A DNA stretch of 64,000 nucleotides from Candidatus Pseudomonas phytovorans (GCA_029202525.1 CP119325.1:1648001-1712000), one strand, 5' to 3'. Counted from the stretch's first letter, positions 54,231 to 63,631 are shown. Notes: generated by a model not told the origin, from the letters alone. A program made the numbers and translations.

Positions 54231-55348
54231 GTGTTGATGCGGTAGCGGGTACTGCGGCCCCCGCCTGGCAGGCGCACCAGGCAAGCCTTGTCGAGCAGGT
54301 CGGTAAGGTGGCGGGTCGCAGTGGCCTTGGAAACCTTTGCCACTGCCTGGTACTGCGTGGCGTTGATGCCGTCCTCGAAACCGCGGGGGCCGCCATCAAG
54401 CAACCTGTTCAGCACCTTGACCTGCTCGGGCAGCAGGCCATCTGCGCGATGAGCCTGCCAGAACCTGGCCTTGGCCAGTATCCGGTCAATGTTTGCCAGT
54501 GCCTGTTCTAGGCTGCGCAGCAATGTGGCAAGGAACCAGGACATCCAGCGGGTGATATCCAGGCCATCTTTCTGGCTGCTTTCCAGGATCTGGTAGTAGC
54601 CGGCCCTGTCTTCGAGGATGCTGGCGGACATCGCATAGAAGCGAATGGCCTGGCGCTCACCCTGGGCTAGCGCCAGGTCGGTGATCGCCCGGGTCAGTCG
54701 ACCATTGCCATCGTCGAACGGGTGCAGCGTGACGAACCAGAAGTGGGCAATACCGGCGCGTAGCAACGGATCCAGGCCGGCGTTATCGAGGCTGTTGGCA
54801 AACCAGTCGAGAAACTCCGCGAGCTGTGTTTCAAGGCCATCTCGCGGCGGTGCCTGGAAATGTACGGTGGGCTTGTCAAGGCGACCAGAAATCACCTGCA
54901 TGGGCGCTTCATCACGTAGCTGTCCGACCAGCACAGCCTTGCTCAAGGTGCCTTGCGCCACCGGGAATAGCCATTGGTGCCAAGTGAAAAGCCGCTGCAG
55001 GGTCAGTGGTCGGTCATAGCCTTGTGTTGCATCCAGTATCAGTTCCGCCAGCCCTTCGCTGCGGGCACTGGTAGCTCCCTGTTCTTCCATGCCCAACCGG
55101 CGGGCGAGAGAAGACCGCACCGAGCCCACATTCAGCTGCTCACCTTCGATCGCCGAGGAAGTAACAATGTTCTGCAGCAGCGTATCCAGAATGTTCTGGC
55201 ACTCACTGAGCTCATCGACGCTGCCGATCTTGCCCAGCAAACGCCCCTGCATGTCGATGCAGCTGCGCAGAAGCGGGGCGATCGCTTCGTTTTGCCAGGT
55301 GAACTGGGGCCACGCAGGTTGCTGCCAGATCCACAAAGGGCTGTTCAT
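54209..55348 (-). CDS. Fic-family protein with DUF4172 and winged-helix C terminus
   Basis: The 379-residue protein has an N-terminal DUF4172-like region (WIWQQPAWPQFTWQ). The inhibitory helix motif S64-x3-E68-G69 (SSAIEG) and the canonical Fic core HPFDDGNGRLTR at 209-220 follow. A C-terminal winged-helix-like region ends the protein (INATQYQAVAKVSKATATRH). Fic enzymes AMPylate target proteins, and the inhibitory helix in the same chain implies autoregulation. The start at 55348 fits the domain start. Three phased inverted repeats directly upstream suggest it also controls its own transcription. Confidence 0.9.
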   Translation of the reverse strand: MNSPLWIWQQPAWPQFTWQNEAIAPLLRSCIDMQGRLLGKIGSVDELSECQNILDTLLQNIVTSSAIEGEQLNVGSVRSSLARRLGMEEQGATSARSEGLAELILDATQGYDRPLTLQRLFTWHQWLFPVAQGTLSKAVLVGQLRDEAPMQVISGRLDKPTVHFQAPPRDGLETQLAEFLDWFANSLDNAGLDPLLRAGIAHFWFVTLHPFDDGNGRLTRAITDLALAQGERQAIRFYAMSASILEDRAGYYQILESSQKDGLDITRWMSWFLATLLRSLEQALANIDRILAKARFWQAHRADGLLPEQVKVLNRLLDGGPRGFEDGINATQYQAVAKVSKATATRHLTDLLDKACLVRLPGGGRSTRYRINTQDISSA

Positions 55349-55367
55349 GCGTGTGCCGATCCATCCT

Positions 55368-55468
55368 GTGAGCCGAATAAGCCGGCTATTCGGCTCACTC
55401 AATGAGCCGAATGATAGCGCTATTCGGCTCAAGCTGTGAGCCGAATAGCGCCGTTAATCGGCTCACAG
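55368..55468. promoter_or_regulatory. Array of three inverted repeats upstream of fic
   Basis: The three palindromes share GAGCCGA arms. IR1 55368-55398 has GTGAGCCGAATA arms with a 7-nt spacer. IR2 55403-55431 has TGAGCCGAAT arms. IR3 55434-55468 has CTGTGAGCCGA arms. Their centres are 34 bp apart in both steps. The first lies 20 nt before the fic start, so a bound protein would block initiation. Confidence 0.75.
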
Positions 55469-55484
55469 GATTTCGTGCGTCATG

Positions 55485-55516
55485 AAAAAGGGGCGCTCCA
55501 TACAATGGAGCGCCCC
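55485..55516 (-). terminator. Rho-independent terminator of the permease gene
   Basis: A 12-bp perfect stem (GGGGCGCTCCAT and inverse) with a 3-nt loop is followed on the minus strand by five T, just after the permease stop. Confidence 0.92.
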
Positions 55517-55538
55517 GTTCAGTGTTGCCAGACCAGCG

Positions 55539-56858
55539 TCAGTCAGTGGTAATCCGCGAGTGCTGCTTGGTGTCTTTCATGGTCGCGTAGACCAGCAGCG
55601 AGCAGGCGATGCAGGCGGTGACGTACCAGTAGTAGCCGCTCTCCATGCCGGCGCTCTTGAACCACAGGGCCACGTACTCGGCGGTGCCACCGAAGATCGA
55701 CACGGTCAGGGCGTACGGCAGGCCCACGCCCAAGGCGCGAATTTCAGTCGGGAACAGCTCTGCCTTGACCACGGCATTGATCGAGGTATAGCCGCTGACG
55801 ATGATCAGCGCCGCCATGATCAGGAAGAACGCGCCCCACCAGGTCTGGATGGTGTGCAGGGTGGTGAGGATCGGTACGGTGAACAGGGTACCGAGCACAC
55901 CGAAGGCGATCAGGATCGGGCGCCGGCCGATCTTGTCGGACAGGCCACCGATCACCGGCTGCAGGCACATGAACAGGAACAGCGTGGCTGCAGAGATGGT
56001 GGTCGAGTCGCTGATGCTCATGCCCACGGTGTTGACCAGGTACTTCTGCATGTAGGTGGTGTAGGTGTAGAAGGCCAGGGTGCCGCCCATGGTCAGGCCG
56101 ACCACGGTCATCAGCTCCTTGGGGTGGCGCAGCAGGGTGCGCATCAGGCTTTCCTTGGCCTTTTCCTTCTTGGTGAACGAGGCGGTTTCTTCCATGCCGC
56201 GACGCAGGTACAGGGCAACCACGGCGCACAGTGCACCGATCACGAACGGCACGCGCCAGCCCCAGGCATACAGCTGCTCTGTGGTCAGGGTCTGCTGCAG
56301 AACGATCAGCACTGCCAGGGCGATGAGCTGCCCGGAGATCAGGGTCACATACTGGAAGCTGGAGAAGAAACCACGGCGTTCCTTGCTGGCCATTTCGCTG
56401 AGGTAGGTGGCCGAGGTGCCGTATTCGCCACCCACCGACAGGCCTTGTAGCAGGCGCGCGATGACCAGCAGGATCGGCGCGGCGACGCCGATGGTTTCAT
56501 AGCCCGGGGTCAGGGCGATGACCAGCGAGCCTGCGCACATCAGCAGTACCGAAGCCATCAGTGCAGCCTTGCGGCCTTTGCGGTCGGCGTACAGGCCCAT
56601 CAGCCAGCCACCGATCGGGCGCATCAGGAAGCCCACGGCGAAGATCGCAGCGGTGTTGAGCAATTGTGCAGTGGAGTCACCGGCCGGGAAGAAGGCCTTG
56701 GCGAAGTACAGCGAGAATGCAGCGTAGACGTACCAGTCGTACCATTCGACCATATTGCCGATGGACCCGCTGAAGATCGACTTCAGGCGGCTGGCGGTGG
56801 TTTTTTCTGCGGCGGGCACAGTGGCCGCCCCGGCGGGCAGGGAGGTGGCGTTATCCAT
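55539..56858 (-). CDS. MFS dicarboxylate (2-oxoglutarate-type) permease
   Basis: The 439-residue permease of the metabolite:H+ symporter family has an N-terminal polar tail, then SGSIGNMVEWYDWYVYAAFSLYF, GGWLMGLYADRKGRKAALM and [21 protein letters not shown]. The sequence is of the KgtP/PcaT type. The start at 56858 follows AAGGTATCCCTG. Upstream lie a sigma-54 promoter and an AAAAACAA motif, and a DctB/DctD pair follows on the same strand. It is therefore probably a C4/C5-dicarboxylate importer induced by its substrate. Confidence 0.9.
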   Translation of the reverse strand: MDNATSLPAGAATVPAAEKTTASRLKSIFSGSIGNMVEWYDWYVYAAFSLYFAKAFFPAGDSTAQLLNTAAIFAVGFLMRPIGGWLMGLYADRKGRKAALMASVLLMCAGSLVIALTPGYETIGVAAPILLVIARLLQGLSVGGEYGTSATYLSEMASKERRGFFSSFQYVTLISGQLIALAVLIVLQQTLTTEQLYAWGWRVPFVIGALCAVVALYLRRGMEETASFTKKEKAKESLMRTLLRHPKELMTVVGLTMGGTLAFYTYTTYMQKYLVNTVGMSISDSTTISAATLFLFMCLQPVIGGLSDKIGRRPILIAFGVLGTLFTVPILTTLHTIQTWWGAFFLIMAALIIVSGYTSINAVVKAELFPTEIRALGVGLPYALTVSIFGGTAEYVALWFKSAGMESGYYWYVTACIACSLLVYATMKDTKQHSRITTD

Positions 56859-56917
56859 CAGGGATACCTTCTCGTTGTTTTTGTGGAGCGCGCCGTGGCG
56901 CAGCTTGCCAAGGCAAT

Positions 56918-56933
56918 TGCAGAAGGTGTGCCA
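56918..56933 (-). promoter_or_regulatory. Sigma-54 promoter of the dicarboxylate permease gene
   Basis: On the minus strand TGGCACACCTTCTGCA has GG and GC at the required 10-bp spacing and one mismatch in the TTGC element. It lies about 60 nt before the permease ATG. Confidence 0.75.
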
Positions 56934-56969
56934 AATGGGTGCGTGATGATCCAGATGGGGGCGCTGTGC

Positions 56970-57063
56970 GCCCTTCGCGGGCATGCCCGTTCCCGCAGGG
57001 ACCGCGCAATCCCTGTTGTTCAACATTTCGGTGTGGGAGCGGGCGTGCCCGCGAAGGGCTGCA
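56970..57063. repeat. Inverted REP pair
   Basis: The pair lies between the sigma-54 promoter of the permease and the dctD stop. The left copy has TTCCCGCA instead of CTCCCACA. Confidence 0.85.
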
Positions 57064-57134
57064 ACGCAGCCCCAAAAAACCTGGTTATGAGCGGTTTTTT
57101 GCTCGTTGGCTTTGGGTGATAGGCGGATTTCCGC

Positions 57135-58469
57135 TCATTCCCGCGAAACAAAATCCTCGCGTACCAATCCATGCCGCTGCATCTTTTCGTTCAGCGTCCG
57201 CCGCGGCAGCTGCAATGCCTCCATCACCGCACTGATCGCTCCCCCATGCTGACGCAGCGCCGCGCGCAAGCACTGCGCCTCGAACGCTTCCATCTGCTCG
57301 CCCAGCGACTGCCCTGCAGGTGCCACTTCGATGTTCGGCGAACTCAGCCCCAATGCGTGCCGCTCCGCCGCATTGGCCAGCTCACGCACATTGCCCGGCC
57401 AGTCATGTGACAGCAGCTGCGCCAGTTGTACACCCGACAGCAGCGGGGCCGCGCGGCCAAGTTTTTCGCCAGCGGCACGGGCAAAGTGCTCAAACAGCAG
57501 AGGAATGTCCTCACGCCGCTCACGCAGCGGTGCCAGGTGCAACTCGGCCACGTTCAGGCGGTAGGCAAGGTCTTCACGAAAGCGCCCGGCCCGCGCCTCT
57601 TCGAGCAGGTCGGGCTTGGTTGCGGCAATGATGCGCAGGTCGACGCTGATGCTTTGGTTTGCGCCCAGGCGCTCCAGCTTCTGCTCCTGTACCACGCGCA
57701 ATAACTTGGCCTGCTGCGCCAACGGCATACTCTCGATTTCGTCGAGAAACACCGTGCCACCGTTGGCGTACTCCAGCTTGCCGATGCGCTTGCCCTGGGC
57801 GCCGGTGAAGGCGCCGCTTTCATGGCCGAACAGCTCGGCCTCGAACAGCGCCTCGGGGATGGCCGCACAGTTGAGTGCGACGAAGGGTTTGCCCGCGCGC
57901 GGCCCAAAATCGTGCAGGCAGCGGGCCACGCGCTCCTTGCCGCTGCCGGTTTCGCCACGGATCAGCACATTGACCGGCAGGCCGGCCAGTTCCAGCACTT
58001 GTCGGCGCAGCTGTTGCAGGCCGTGTGACATGCCCAGCAGGGTGCCTTCCAGGCGTGACTTGAGGTCTGCCTGTTCGTGCAGCCGGCGGTTTTCCAACAC
58101 CAGCTGGCGCTTTTCCAGGGCCCGGCGCAGGCTGCCCAGCAGGTGCTGCGGGGTGAAAGGCTTTTCGAGGAAGTCGTAGGCGCCACTGCGCATGGCATCC
58201 ACTGCCATGGGCACGTCACCGTGGCCGGTCAGCAAGATCACTGGCAGGTCGGGGTCATCTGCCTGCAAGCGTTCAAGCAATTGCAGGCCATCCATGCCCG
58301 GCATGCGCACATCGCTGATGATGACCCCAGCGAAGTGCCGTGGCAGGTGTGCCAGGCACTCTTCAGCGCGGGCGAACAGTTGCACGCTGAAGCCGGACAG
58401 GCTCAGCCATTGTTCGACTGCAGTGCGGATACTGGCTTCATCATCGACGACGATCACTGAATTCAACAT
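57135..58469 (-). CDS. dctD: DctD-like sigma-54-dependent response regulator
   Basis: The 444-residue NtrC-type activator has a receiver domain (phosphoacceptor D53 in VIISDVRMPGMDG). The AAA+ domain has Walker A GETGSGKE (172-179) and GAFTGA (219-224), and the Fis-type helix-turn-helix is at the C terminus (GGAISAVMEALQLPRRTLNEKMQRHGL). It overlaps dctB by 7 nt. The permease downstream has a sigma-54 promoter, which fits a C4-dicarboxylate-sensing circuit. The exact inducer is inferred. Confidence 0.92.
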   Translation of the reverse strand: MLNSVIVVDDEASIRTAVEQWLSLSGFSVQLFARAEECLAHLPRHFAGVIISDVRMPGMDGLQLLERLQADDPDLPVILLTGHGDVPMAVDAMRSGAYDFLEKPFTPQHLLGSLRRALEKRQLVLENRRLHEQADLKSRLEGTLLGMSHGLQQLRRQVLELAGLPVNVLIRGETGSGKERVARCLHDFGPRAGKPFVALNCAAIPEALFEAELFGHESGAFTGAQGKRIGKLEYANGGTVFLDEIESMPLAQQAKLLRVVQEQKLERLGANQSISVDLRIIAATKPDLLEEARAGRFREDLAYRLNVAELHLAPLRERREDIPLLFEHFARAAGEKLGRAAPLLSGVQLAQLLSHDWPGNVRELANAAERHALGLSSPNIEVAPAGQSLGEQMEAFEAQCLRAALRQHGGAISAVMEALQLPRRTLNEKMQRHGLVREDFVSRE

Positions 58470-60220
58470 ACAGGCTCCAGGTCACGGGGCAGGGTAAGGC
58501 TCAGGCGTGCACCACCGGGCAGGTTTTCGGCCTGCAGCTGGCCACCGGCTTCGTGGACGATGCCATAGGAAATGGCCAGCCCCAGGCCCAGGCCTTCGCC
58601 CACCGGTTTGGTGGTGAAGAACGGGTCGAAAACCTTGGCCAGGTCGGCCTCGGCAATGCCGCCACCCGAGTCCTGCACGCTCAGGCGCCACCGCTCGCCG
58701 TCGAGTTCGATGCGGACCTCCAGGCGTTTGTAGCGTTTGTCGGCCATGGCGTCGAGGGCATTGTGCAGCAGGTTGATCAGCACTTGCTCCAGGCGAATGG
58801 CATCGCCGCGTACCCAGGCGGGGCGCGCCAGGTACAGGGCAACCTCTACCGCTTCGCTGCGAATGCGGGTCTCCAGCAGGTGCAGGGCCTGATCGACCAC
58901 GGTGGCCAGGTCGAGGCGCTCGCGCAGGCCGACCGGGCTGTTGCGGGCAAAGGTTTTCAGGTGGCTGGTGAGCGCAGCCATGCGTGTGAGCATCTGCTCC
59001 AGTGGCTCCAGGGCCTGGCGCGCTTCGTCATGGCGGCCATGGTCAAGCAGCAGCCGCAGGGTTTCCAGTTGCATGCGCTGGGTGGTCAGCGGCTGATTGA
59101 TTTCGTGGGCCATGGCGGCCGACATCTGCCCCAGCGCGGCCAGCTTGGCGGATTGCACCAGGCCCTCTTGAGCCGTGCGCAGTTCACGGGTGCGCTCCTC
59201 GACCTGGCGTTTGAGCTCTTCGCGGCTGCGCTGGCGCAGGCGGGCCAGGCGCAGCCGCTGGCTGACGAACAGCGCGGCGAACACCAGGCTCAGCCACACG
59301 GCGGCGGCGCCCAAGGCAGCATTGCGGCCGTCGGCAGTGACTTGTGGCTTGCGTAGCAGGTGCAAGGTCCAGTCTTCGCCCTCCAGTGGCAGGCTTTCCC
59401 ACAAATACTCGGCACTGCCTTCCGGGCCCTGTACGCGGCTGAGGGTGCTGTTGGCGGCAAACCGGGTCAGCGCCTGGTGCTGCAGCGGGACCAGTGGCTG
59501 CTTGTCGTACTGGCGGGTTTCTGCGAGCTCGGCACGGTCGGCACCACTGAGCGGCTGCAGCTCGCGGTAGCGCCAGCCGTCCTGGTTGGCGATGAAGGTG
59601 ATGCCGCGGGCGTCGCTCACCAGCAGGATGTCGCTACCTTGGCGCCACTCGCGTTCCAGTTCAGGGAACTCCAGCTTCACCACCATGGCACCGAGGAAGC
59701 GGCCATGCTCGTCGTTCACCGCGCTGGCAAGGAAGTAGCCCGGCACACCACTGGTCACGCCTACGGCATAGAAGCGGCCACTGCCCTGGCTGCGGGTTTG
59801 CTTGAAGTAGGGGCGGAAGCCGTAATTGGAACCGACGTAGCTGCTGGGCAGCCGCCAGTTGCTGGCAGCAATGGCCAGGCCGGTGCGGTCGAGCAGTTCG
59901 AGGGTGGAGGAGTTTGCGGCGCCGTTGATGCGTTCAAGCTTGCGGTTCAGGGCGTCCTGCACCTGTTGGCTGACCGGGTCGCGCAGGGCAGCGATCAGTT
60001 CCGGGTCCAGCGCCAGTACGGCGGGCAGGGCACGGTAGCGGTCGATCAGGGTGTGCAGGGTGTTGGCGTACAGGCCCAGCTGCTGGCTGGCACGCTGGGC
60101 GTCGTCTTCCATGGCCTGGCGCTTGGCCTGGTGCATGGCCCAACCGGCGCTGAGGGCGGTGCCCAGCAGAATGAGCAGGGTGATCAGCCCCAGACGCAGG
60201 GCGCGAAAGGAAAAGGGCAT
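58463..60220 (-). CDS. dctB: DctB-like membrane sensor histidine kinase
   Basis: The 585-residue kinase has an N-terminal membrane helix ([18 protein letters not shown]) and a periplasmic dCache-like sensor with [34 protein letters not shown] second membrane segment, a coiled coil, and the kinase core follow: H box [15 protein letters not shown] box [13 protein letters not shown] boxes GGGIAEAD and [12 protein letters not shown]. It overlaps dctD, to which it would pass phosphate. The start at 60220 fits the first membrane helix. Confidence 0.92.
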   Translation of the reverse strand: MPFSFRALRLGLITLLILLGTALSAGWAMHQAKRQAMEDDAQRASQQLGLYANTLHTLIDRYRALPAVLALDPELIAALRDPVSQQVQDALNRKLERINGAANSSTLELLDRTGLAIAASNWRLPSSYVGSNYGFRPYFKQTRSQGSGRFYAVGVTSGVPGYFLASAVNDEHGRFLGAMVVKLEFPELEREWRQGSDILLVSDARGITFIANQDGWRYRELQPLSGADRAELAETRQYDKQPLVPLQHQALTRFAANSTLSRVQGPEGSAEYLWESLPLEGEDWTLHLLRKPQVTADGRNAALGAAAVWLSLVFAALFVSQRLRLARLRQRSREELKRQVEERTRELRTAQEGLVQSAKLAALGQMSAAMAHEINQPLTTQRMQLETLRLLLDHGRHDEARQALEPLEQMLTRMAALTSHLKTFARNSPVGLRERLDLATVVDQALHLLETRIRSEAVEVALYLARPAWVRGDAIRLEQVLINLLHNALDAMADKRYKRLEVRIELDGERWRLSVQDSGGGIAEADLAKVFDPFFTTKPVGEGLGLGLAISYGIVHEAGGQLQAENLPGGARLSLTLPRDLEPVC

Positions 60221-60251
60221 CGGGGCGGATCCAGATGATTGGGATATCGGG

Positions 60252-60353
60252 GCCGGCCTCTTCGCGGGCTTGCCCGCTCCCACAGGATACTCACAGCCCG
60301 ATGGATCTGTGCAGTACCTGTGGGAGCGGGCAAGCCCGCGAAAGGGCCGGTAC
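60252..60353. repeat. Inverted REP pair
   Basis: Two opposite REP copies (CGCGGGCTTGCCCGCTCCCA and inverse) lie between bglX and dctB. The second is preceded by GCAGTACCTG, the 9-mer tandemly repeated at 565-600. Confidence 0.9.
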
Positions 60354-60367
60354 AGGCCACCTTTCAG

Positions 60368-62662
60368 TTACAGCAGTTCGAAGCTCTGCTGCTGCACTGC
60401 CTGGGAATCCAGCCCGACCTGGACATTGAACTCCCCTGGCTCGGCAACCCGCTGCAGCTGGCCATTGTAGAACTTCAGGTCGTCTTCGCTGATGCGGAAG
60501 GTCAAGGTGCGCGACTCGCCCGGCTTGAGCATCAGCTTTTGGAAGTTCTTCAATTCCTTGACCGGGCGGCTCATCGACGCCGACACATCCTGCAGGTACA
60601 ACTGCACTACGGTCTCACCTGCTACCTTGCCGGTGTTCGCCACCGTCACTTTGGCCTCAAGGGTGTCGCCGCGCTTCAGGTCTTTGTTCGACAGCTTCAG
60701 GCCCGACAGCTCGAAGCTGCTGTAGCTCAGGCCATAGCCGAACGGGTACAGCGGGCCGTTGGGTTCCTCGAAGTATTGCGAGGTGTAGTTGCCGGGCTTG
60801 CCAGGGGTGAACGGCCGGCCGATGCGGGTGTGGTTGTAGTACATCGGGATCTGCCCGACCGAACGGGGGAAGGTAATGGCCAGCTTGCCGGACGGGTTGT
60901 AGTCACCGAACAGCACGTCGGCGATGGCATTGCCGCCTTCGGTACCGGCGAACCAGGTCTCGAGGATGGCGTCAGCCTGTTCACGCTCCCAGTCGATCGA
61001 CAGCGGCCTGCCGTTCATCAGCACCAGCACCAGTGGCTTGCCGGTGGCCTTCAGGGCTTTGATCAGCTCGCGCTGGCTGGCCGGGATTTCCAGGGTGGTG
61101 CGGCTGGAAGATTCGTGGGACATGCCACGGGACTCGCCTACCACTGCCACGACCACGTCGGATTGTTTCGCTGCCTTGACCGCTTCGTCGATCAGCACGG
61201 CCGCCGGACGCGGGTCGTCGACGATTTCCGGGGCATCGAAGTTGAGGAAGTTCAGGTAGTCGAGGATTGCCTTGTCGCCAGTGACGTTGGAGCCTTTGGC
61301 GTAGACCAGCTTGGCCTTGCCTTCCACGGCGCGGCGCAGGCCTTCGCGCACGGTCACCGAATGCATCGGCTTACCGTCGGCGGCCCAACTGCCCATCATG
61401 TCGATCGGTGCGTCGGCCAGTGGGCCGACCAGGGCGATGGTACCGGCCTTTTTCAGCGGCAAGGTCTGGCGGTTGTTTTCCAGCAGTACCAGGCTGCGGC
61501 GTGCCACATCACGCGCGGCCTCGCGGTGCAGGCGGTCGTTGCTGTAATAGTCTTTCAGGTCGGTTTCAGCCTTGCCGATGCGCACGTACGGGTCCTTGAA
61601 AAGGCCCATCTCGTACTTGGCACCCAGCACTTCGCGCACCGCCTGGTCCAGCTCGGCCTGAGTCACTTCGCCGGACTTCAGCAGGCCTGGCAGCTCTTCG
61701 CCGTACAGGGTGTCGTTCATGCTCATGTCGATGCCGGCCTTGATCGCCAGCTTGGCGGCTTCACGGCCGTCGCGGGCGACGCCGTGGCGGATCAGTTCCT
61801 GAATGGCGCCGTGGTCGCTGATGGTCACGCCCTTGAAGCCCCACTCCTTGCGCAGCAGGTCGTTCATCAGCCAGGTGTTGGAGGTAGCCGGCACACCGTT
61901 GATCGAGTTCAGCGCCACCATCACGCCGCCAGCACCGGCGTCGAGCGCAGCGCGGTAGGGCGGCAGGTAATCGTTGTACATTTTCGGCAGGCTCATATCG
62001 ACCGTGTTGTAGTCGCGCCCGCCTTCCACTGCACCATACAGTGCGAAGTGCTTGACGATGGCCATGATGCTGTCGGGGTTGGCGGGGCTGCTGCCCTGGA
62101 ACGAGCGCACCATCACCTGGCCGATCTTCGAAGTCAGGTAGGTGTCCTCGCCGAAACCTTCACTGGTACGGCCCCAGCGCGGATCGCGGGCGATATCGAC
62201 CATCGGTGCGAAGGTCATGTCCAGGGCGTCGGCCGAGGCTTCGATGGCTGAGGTACGGCCGACTTTGGCGACGGCGTCCATGTCCCAGGTGGCGGCCATG
62301 CCAAGCCCGATCGGGAAAATGGTGCGTTCGCCGTGAATGGTGTCGTAGGCAAAGAACATCGGGATCTTCAGGCGGCTGCGCATGGCCGCATCCTGCATCG
62401 GGCGGTTTTCGGGCGCGGTGCGCGAGTTGAAGGTGCCCCCGATGCGGCCGGCGGCGATTTCTTCGCGGATCTTTTCGTGGGGCATTTCCGGGCCGATGCT
62501 GATCAGGCGCAGCTGGCCGATTTTCTCGGCTTCGGTCATCTGGCTGATCAGGTGCTCGATGAACGCCTGCTTGTCCTGCAGGGGCGGGGCGTAGGGGGCG
62601 GCAAGGGCCGCCTGACTGGCAAGGCCCATGGCCAGGCCCAGCAAAGACAGTTTCATCATCAA
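60368..62662 (-). CDS. bglX: Periplasmic beta-glucosidase, GH3 family
   Basis: The 764-residue enzyme has a signal peptide (LGLAMGLASQAALA, cleaved before APYAP). The GH3 N-terminal barrel includes K204-H205 in KHFALYG and the nucleophile D283 in ISDHGAI; the GH3 C-terminal domain and a fibronectin III-like domain at the end are present. It hydrolyses terminal beta-linked glucose from oligosaccharides in the periplasm. It stands alone on the minus strand, upstream of dctB with a REP pair between. Confidence 0.93.
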   Translation of the reverse strand: MMMKLSLLGLAMGLASQAALAAPYAPPLQDKQAFIEHLISQMTEAEKIGQLRLISIGPEMPHEKIREEIAAGRIGGTFNSRTAPENRPMQDAAMRSRLKIPMFFAYDTIHGERTIFPIGLGMAATWDMDAVAKVGRTSAIEASADALDMTFAPMVDIARDPRWGRTSEGFGEDTYLTSKIGQVMVRSFQGSSPANPDSIMAIVKHFALYGAVEGGRDYNTVDMSLPKMYNDYLPPYRAALDAGAGGVMVALNSINGVPATSNTWLMNDLLRKEWGFKGVTISDHGAIQELIRHGVARDGREAAKLAIKAGIDMSMNDTLYGEELPGLLKSGEVTQAELDQAVREVLGAKYEMGLFKDPYVRIGKAETDLKDYYSNDRLHREAARDVARRSLVLLENNRQTLPLKKAGTIALVGPLADAPIDMMGSWAADGKPMHSVTVREGLRRAVEGKAKLVYAKGSNVTGDKAILDYLNFLNFDAPEIVDDPRPAAVLIDEAVKAAKQSDVVVAVVGESRGMSHESSSRTTLEIPASQRELIKALKATGKPLVLVLMNGRPLSIDWEREQADAILETWFAGTEGGNAIADVLFGDYNPSGKLAITFPRSVGQIPMYYNHTRIGRPFTPGKPGNYTSQYFEEPNGPLYPFGYGLSYSSFELSGLKLSNKDLKRGDTLEAKVTVANTGKVAGETVVQLYLQDVSASMSRPVKELKNFQKLMLKPGESRTLTFRISEDDLKFYNGQLQRVAEPGEFNVQVGLDSQAVQQQSFELL

Positions 62663-62846
62663 TTCCGTTGTGGGGCCTCTGCCGTATCCAGGGGTGATAC
62701 GCGCGCGGCCGAAGTTTTCAGGCGGCTATTGTTGTACGATTCGCAGGCTTACTTTCCAGCAGCGGATTATGCCTGAATATGTCGCCTGCGGATGAAGCCC
62801 CGAATGCCGGGACAACAACAATAAGAACGCTCAAGAGACCGACGGC

Positions 62847-63464
62847 ATGACCCCCTTCGACGAGTACCATCAACGGCAGATTGCCGAAGCCATTGCGCGT
62901 GCCGAACGGCGCACTGATGCCGAACTGGTGACGGTGCTGGCCCGCCGTGCCGATGACTACGCCTATTGGCCACTGTTGTGGGCCGCCGTGCTGGCGCTGG
63001 CAGTGCCAGGCCTGTTGCATTGGCTGCTGGGTTGGCCCAGCGTGCGTGGCTTGCTGGTGGCCAACGTGCTGCTGTTCGTCGGCTTGTGCCTGCTGCTGCG
63101 CAACCCGCGCCTGGCCGGCTGGCTGATTCCCCGTGCCCTGCGTCGCTGGCGTGCTTCACGGCTGGCCCGCCAGCAGTTTCGTGAGCAGAACCTGCAGCGC
63201 ACCGCAGGCGCAACCGGTGTGCTGATTTTCGTCAGCGAGGCGGAGCGGCATGTGGAGATACTGGTCGACAGCGGCATCGAGCATTACCTGAATGCCACAG
63301 CCCGCGCGTCTATCGTCGCGCGCTTTGCCGAGCAGGTACGTCAAGGCCGGACTTTGCAGGGCTTCGTCGAGTGCGTCGATGCCTGCGGCGAACTGCTCAG
63401 CGAGCATGTGCCGCCTACTCATGCGCGTAACGAGCTGCCTAACCGCCTGGTTATCCTCGATTGA
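62847..63464 (+). CDS. TPM-domain membrane protein
   Basis: The 205-residue protein has an N-terminal TPM-like region (FDEYHQRQIAEAIARAERRTDAELVTVLARRADDY). Two adjacent membrane helices follow (YWPLLWAAVLALAVPGLLHWLL; LLVANVLLFVGLCLLL), then a region GVLIFVSEAERHVEILVDSGIEHYLNATARASIV. TPM proteins of this type often sit beside LemA, but no LemA gene is in view. Function unknown; a membrane-associated chaperone or phosphatase is suggested for the family. Confidence 0.78.
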   Translation: MTPFDEYHQRQIAEAIARAERRTDAELVTVLARRADDYAYWPLLWAAVLALAVPGLLHWLLGWPSVRGLLVANVLLFVGLCLLLRNPRLAGWLIPRALRRWRASRLARQQFREQNLQRTAGATGVLIFVSEAERHVEILVDSGIEHYLNATARASIVARFAEQVRQGRTLQGFVECVDACGELLSEHVPPTHARNELPNRLVILD

Positions 63465-63493
63465 TTCGTAGTCCGATGGCTTAACGCAATTCC

Positions 63494-63580
63494 GGTGGGA
63501 GCGGGCGTGCCCGCGAAACAGGCGACACGGTGTCTGGCACCGGCTGTGCCGGTGTTCGCGGGCACGCCCGCTCCCACAGG
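63494..63580. repeat. Inverted REP pair
   Basis: Two opposite REP copies (GGGAGCGGGCGTGCCCGCGA and CGCGGGCACGCCCGCTCCCA) lie between the TPM gene and the next gene. Confidence 0.9.
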
Positions 63581-63631
63581 GTGCCGGGCACACGGTAGAA
63601 TATGCATTCCGCTACCCAAGGCCTCTTTTTC

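Noticed and set aside
55368..55468. 34-bp periodic repeats considered as a short CRISPR array
   Set aside because: The units are inverted repeats with short degenerate spacers, there are no cas genes, and they sit at a promoter.
60239..62251. 670-codon plus-strand frame over bglX
   Set aside because: It is a shadow of the GH3 beta-glucosidase and starts inside a REP pair.
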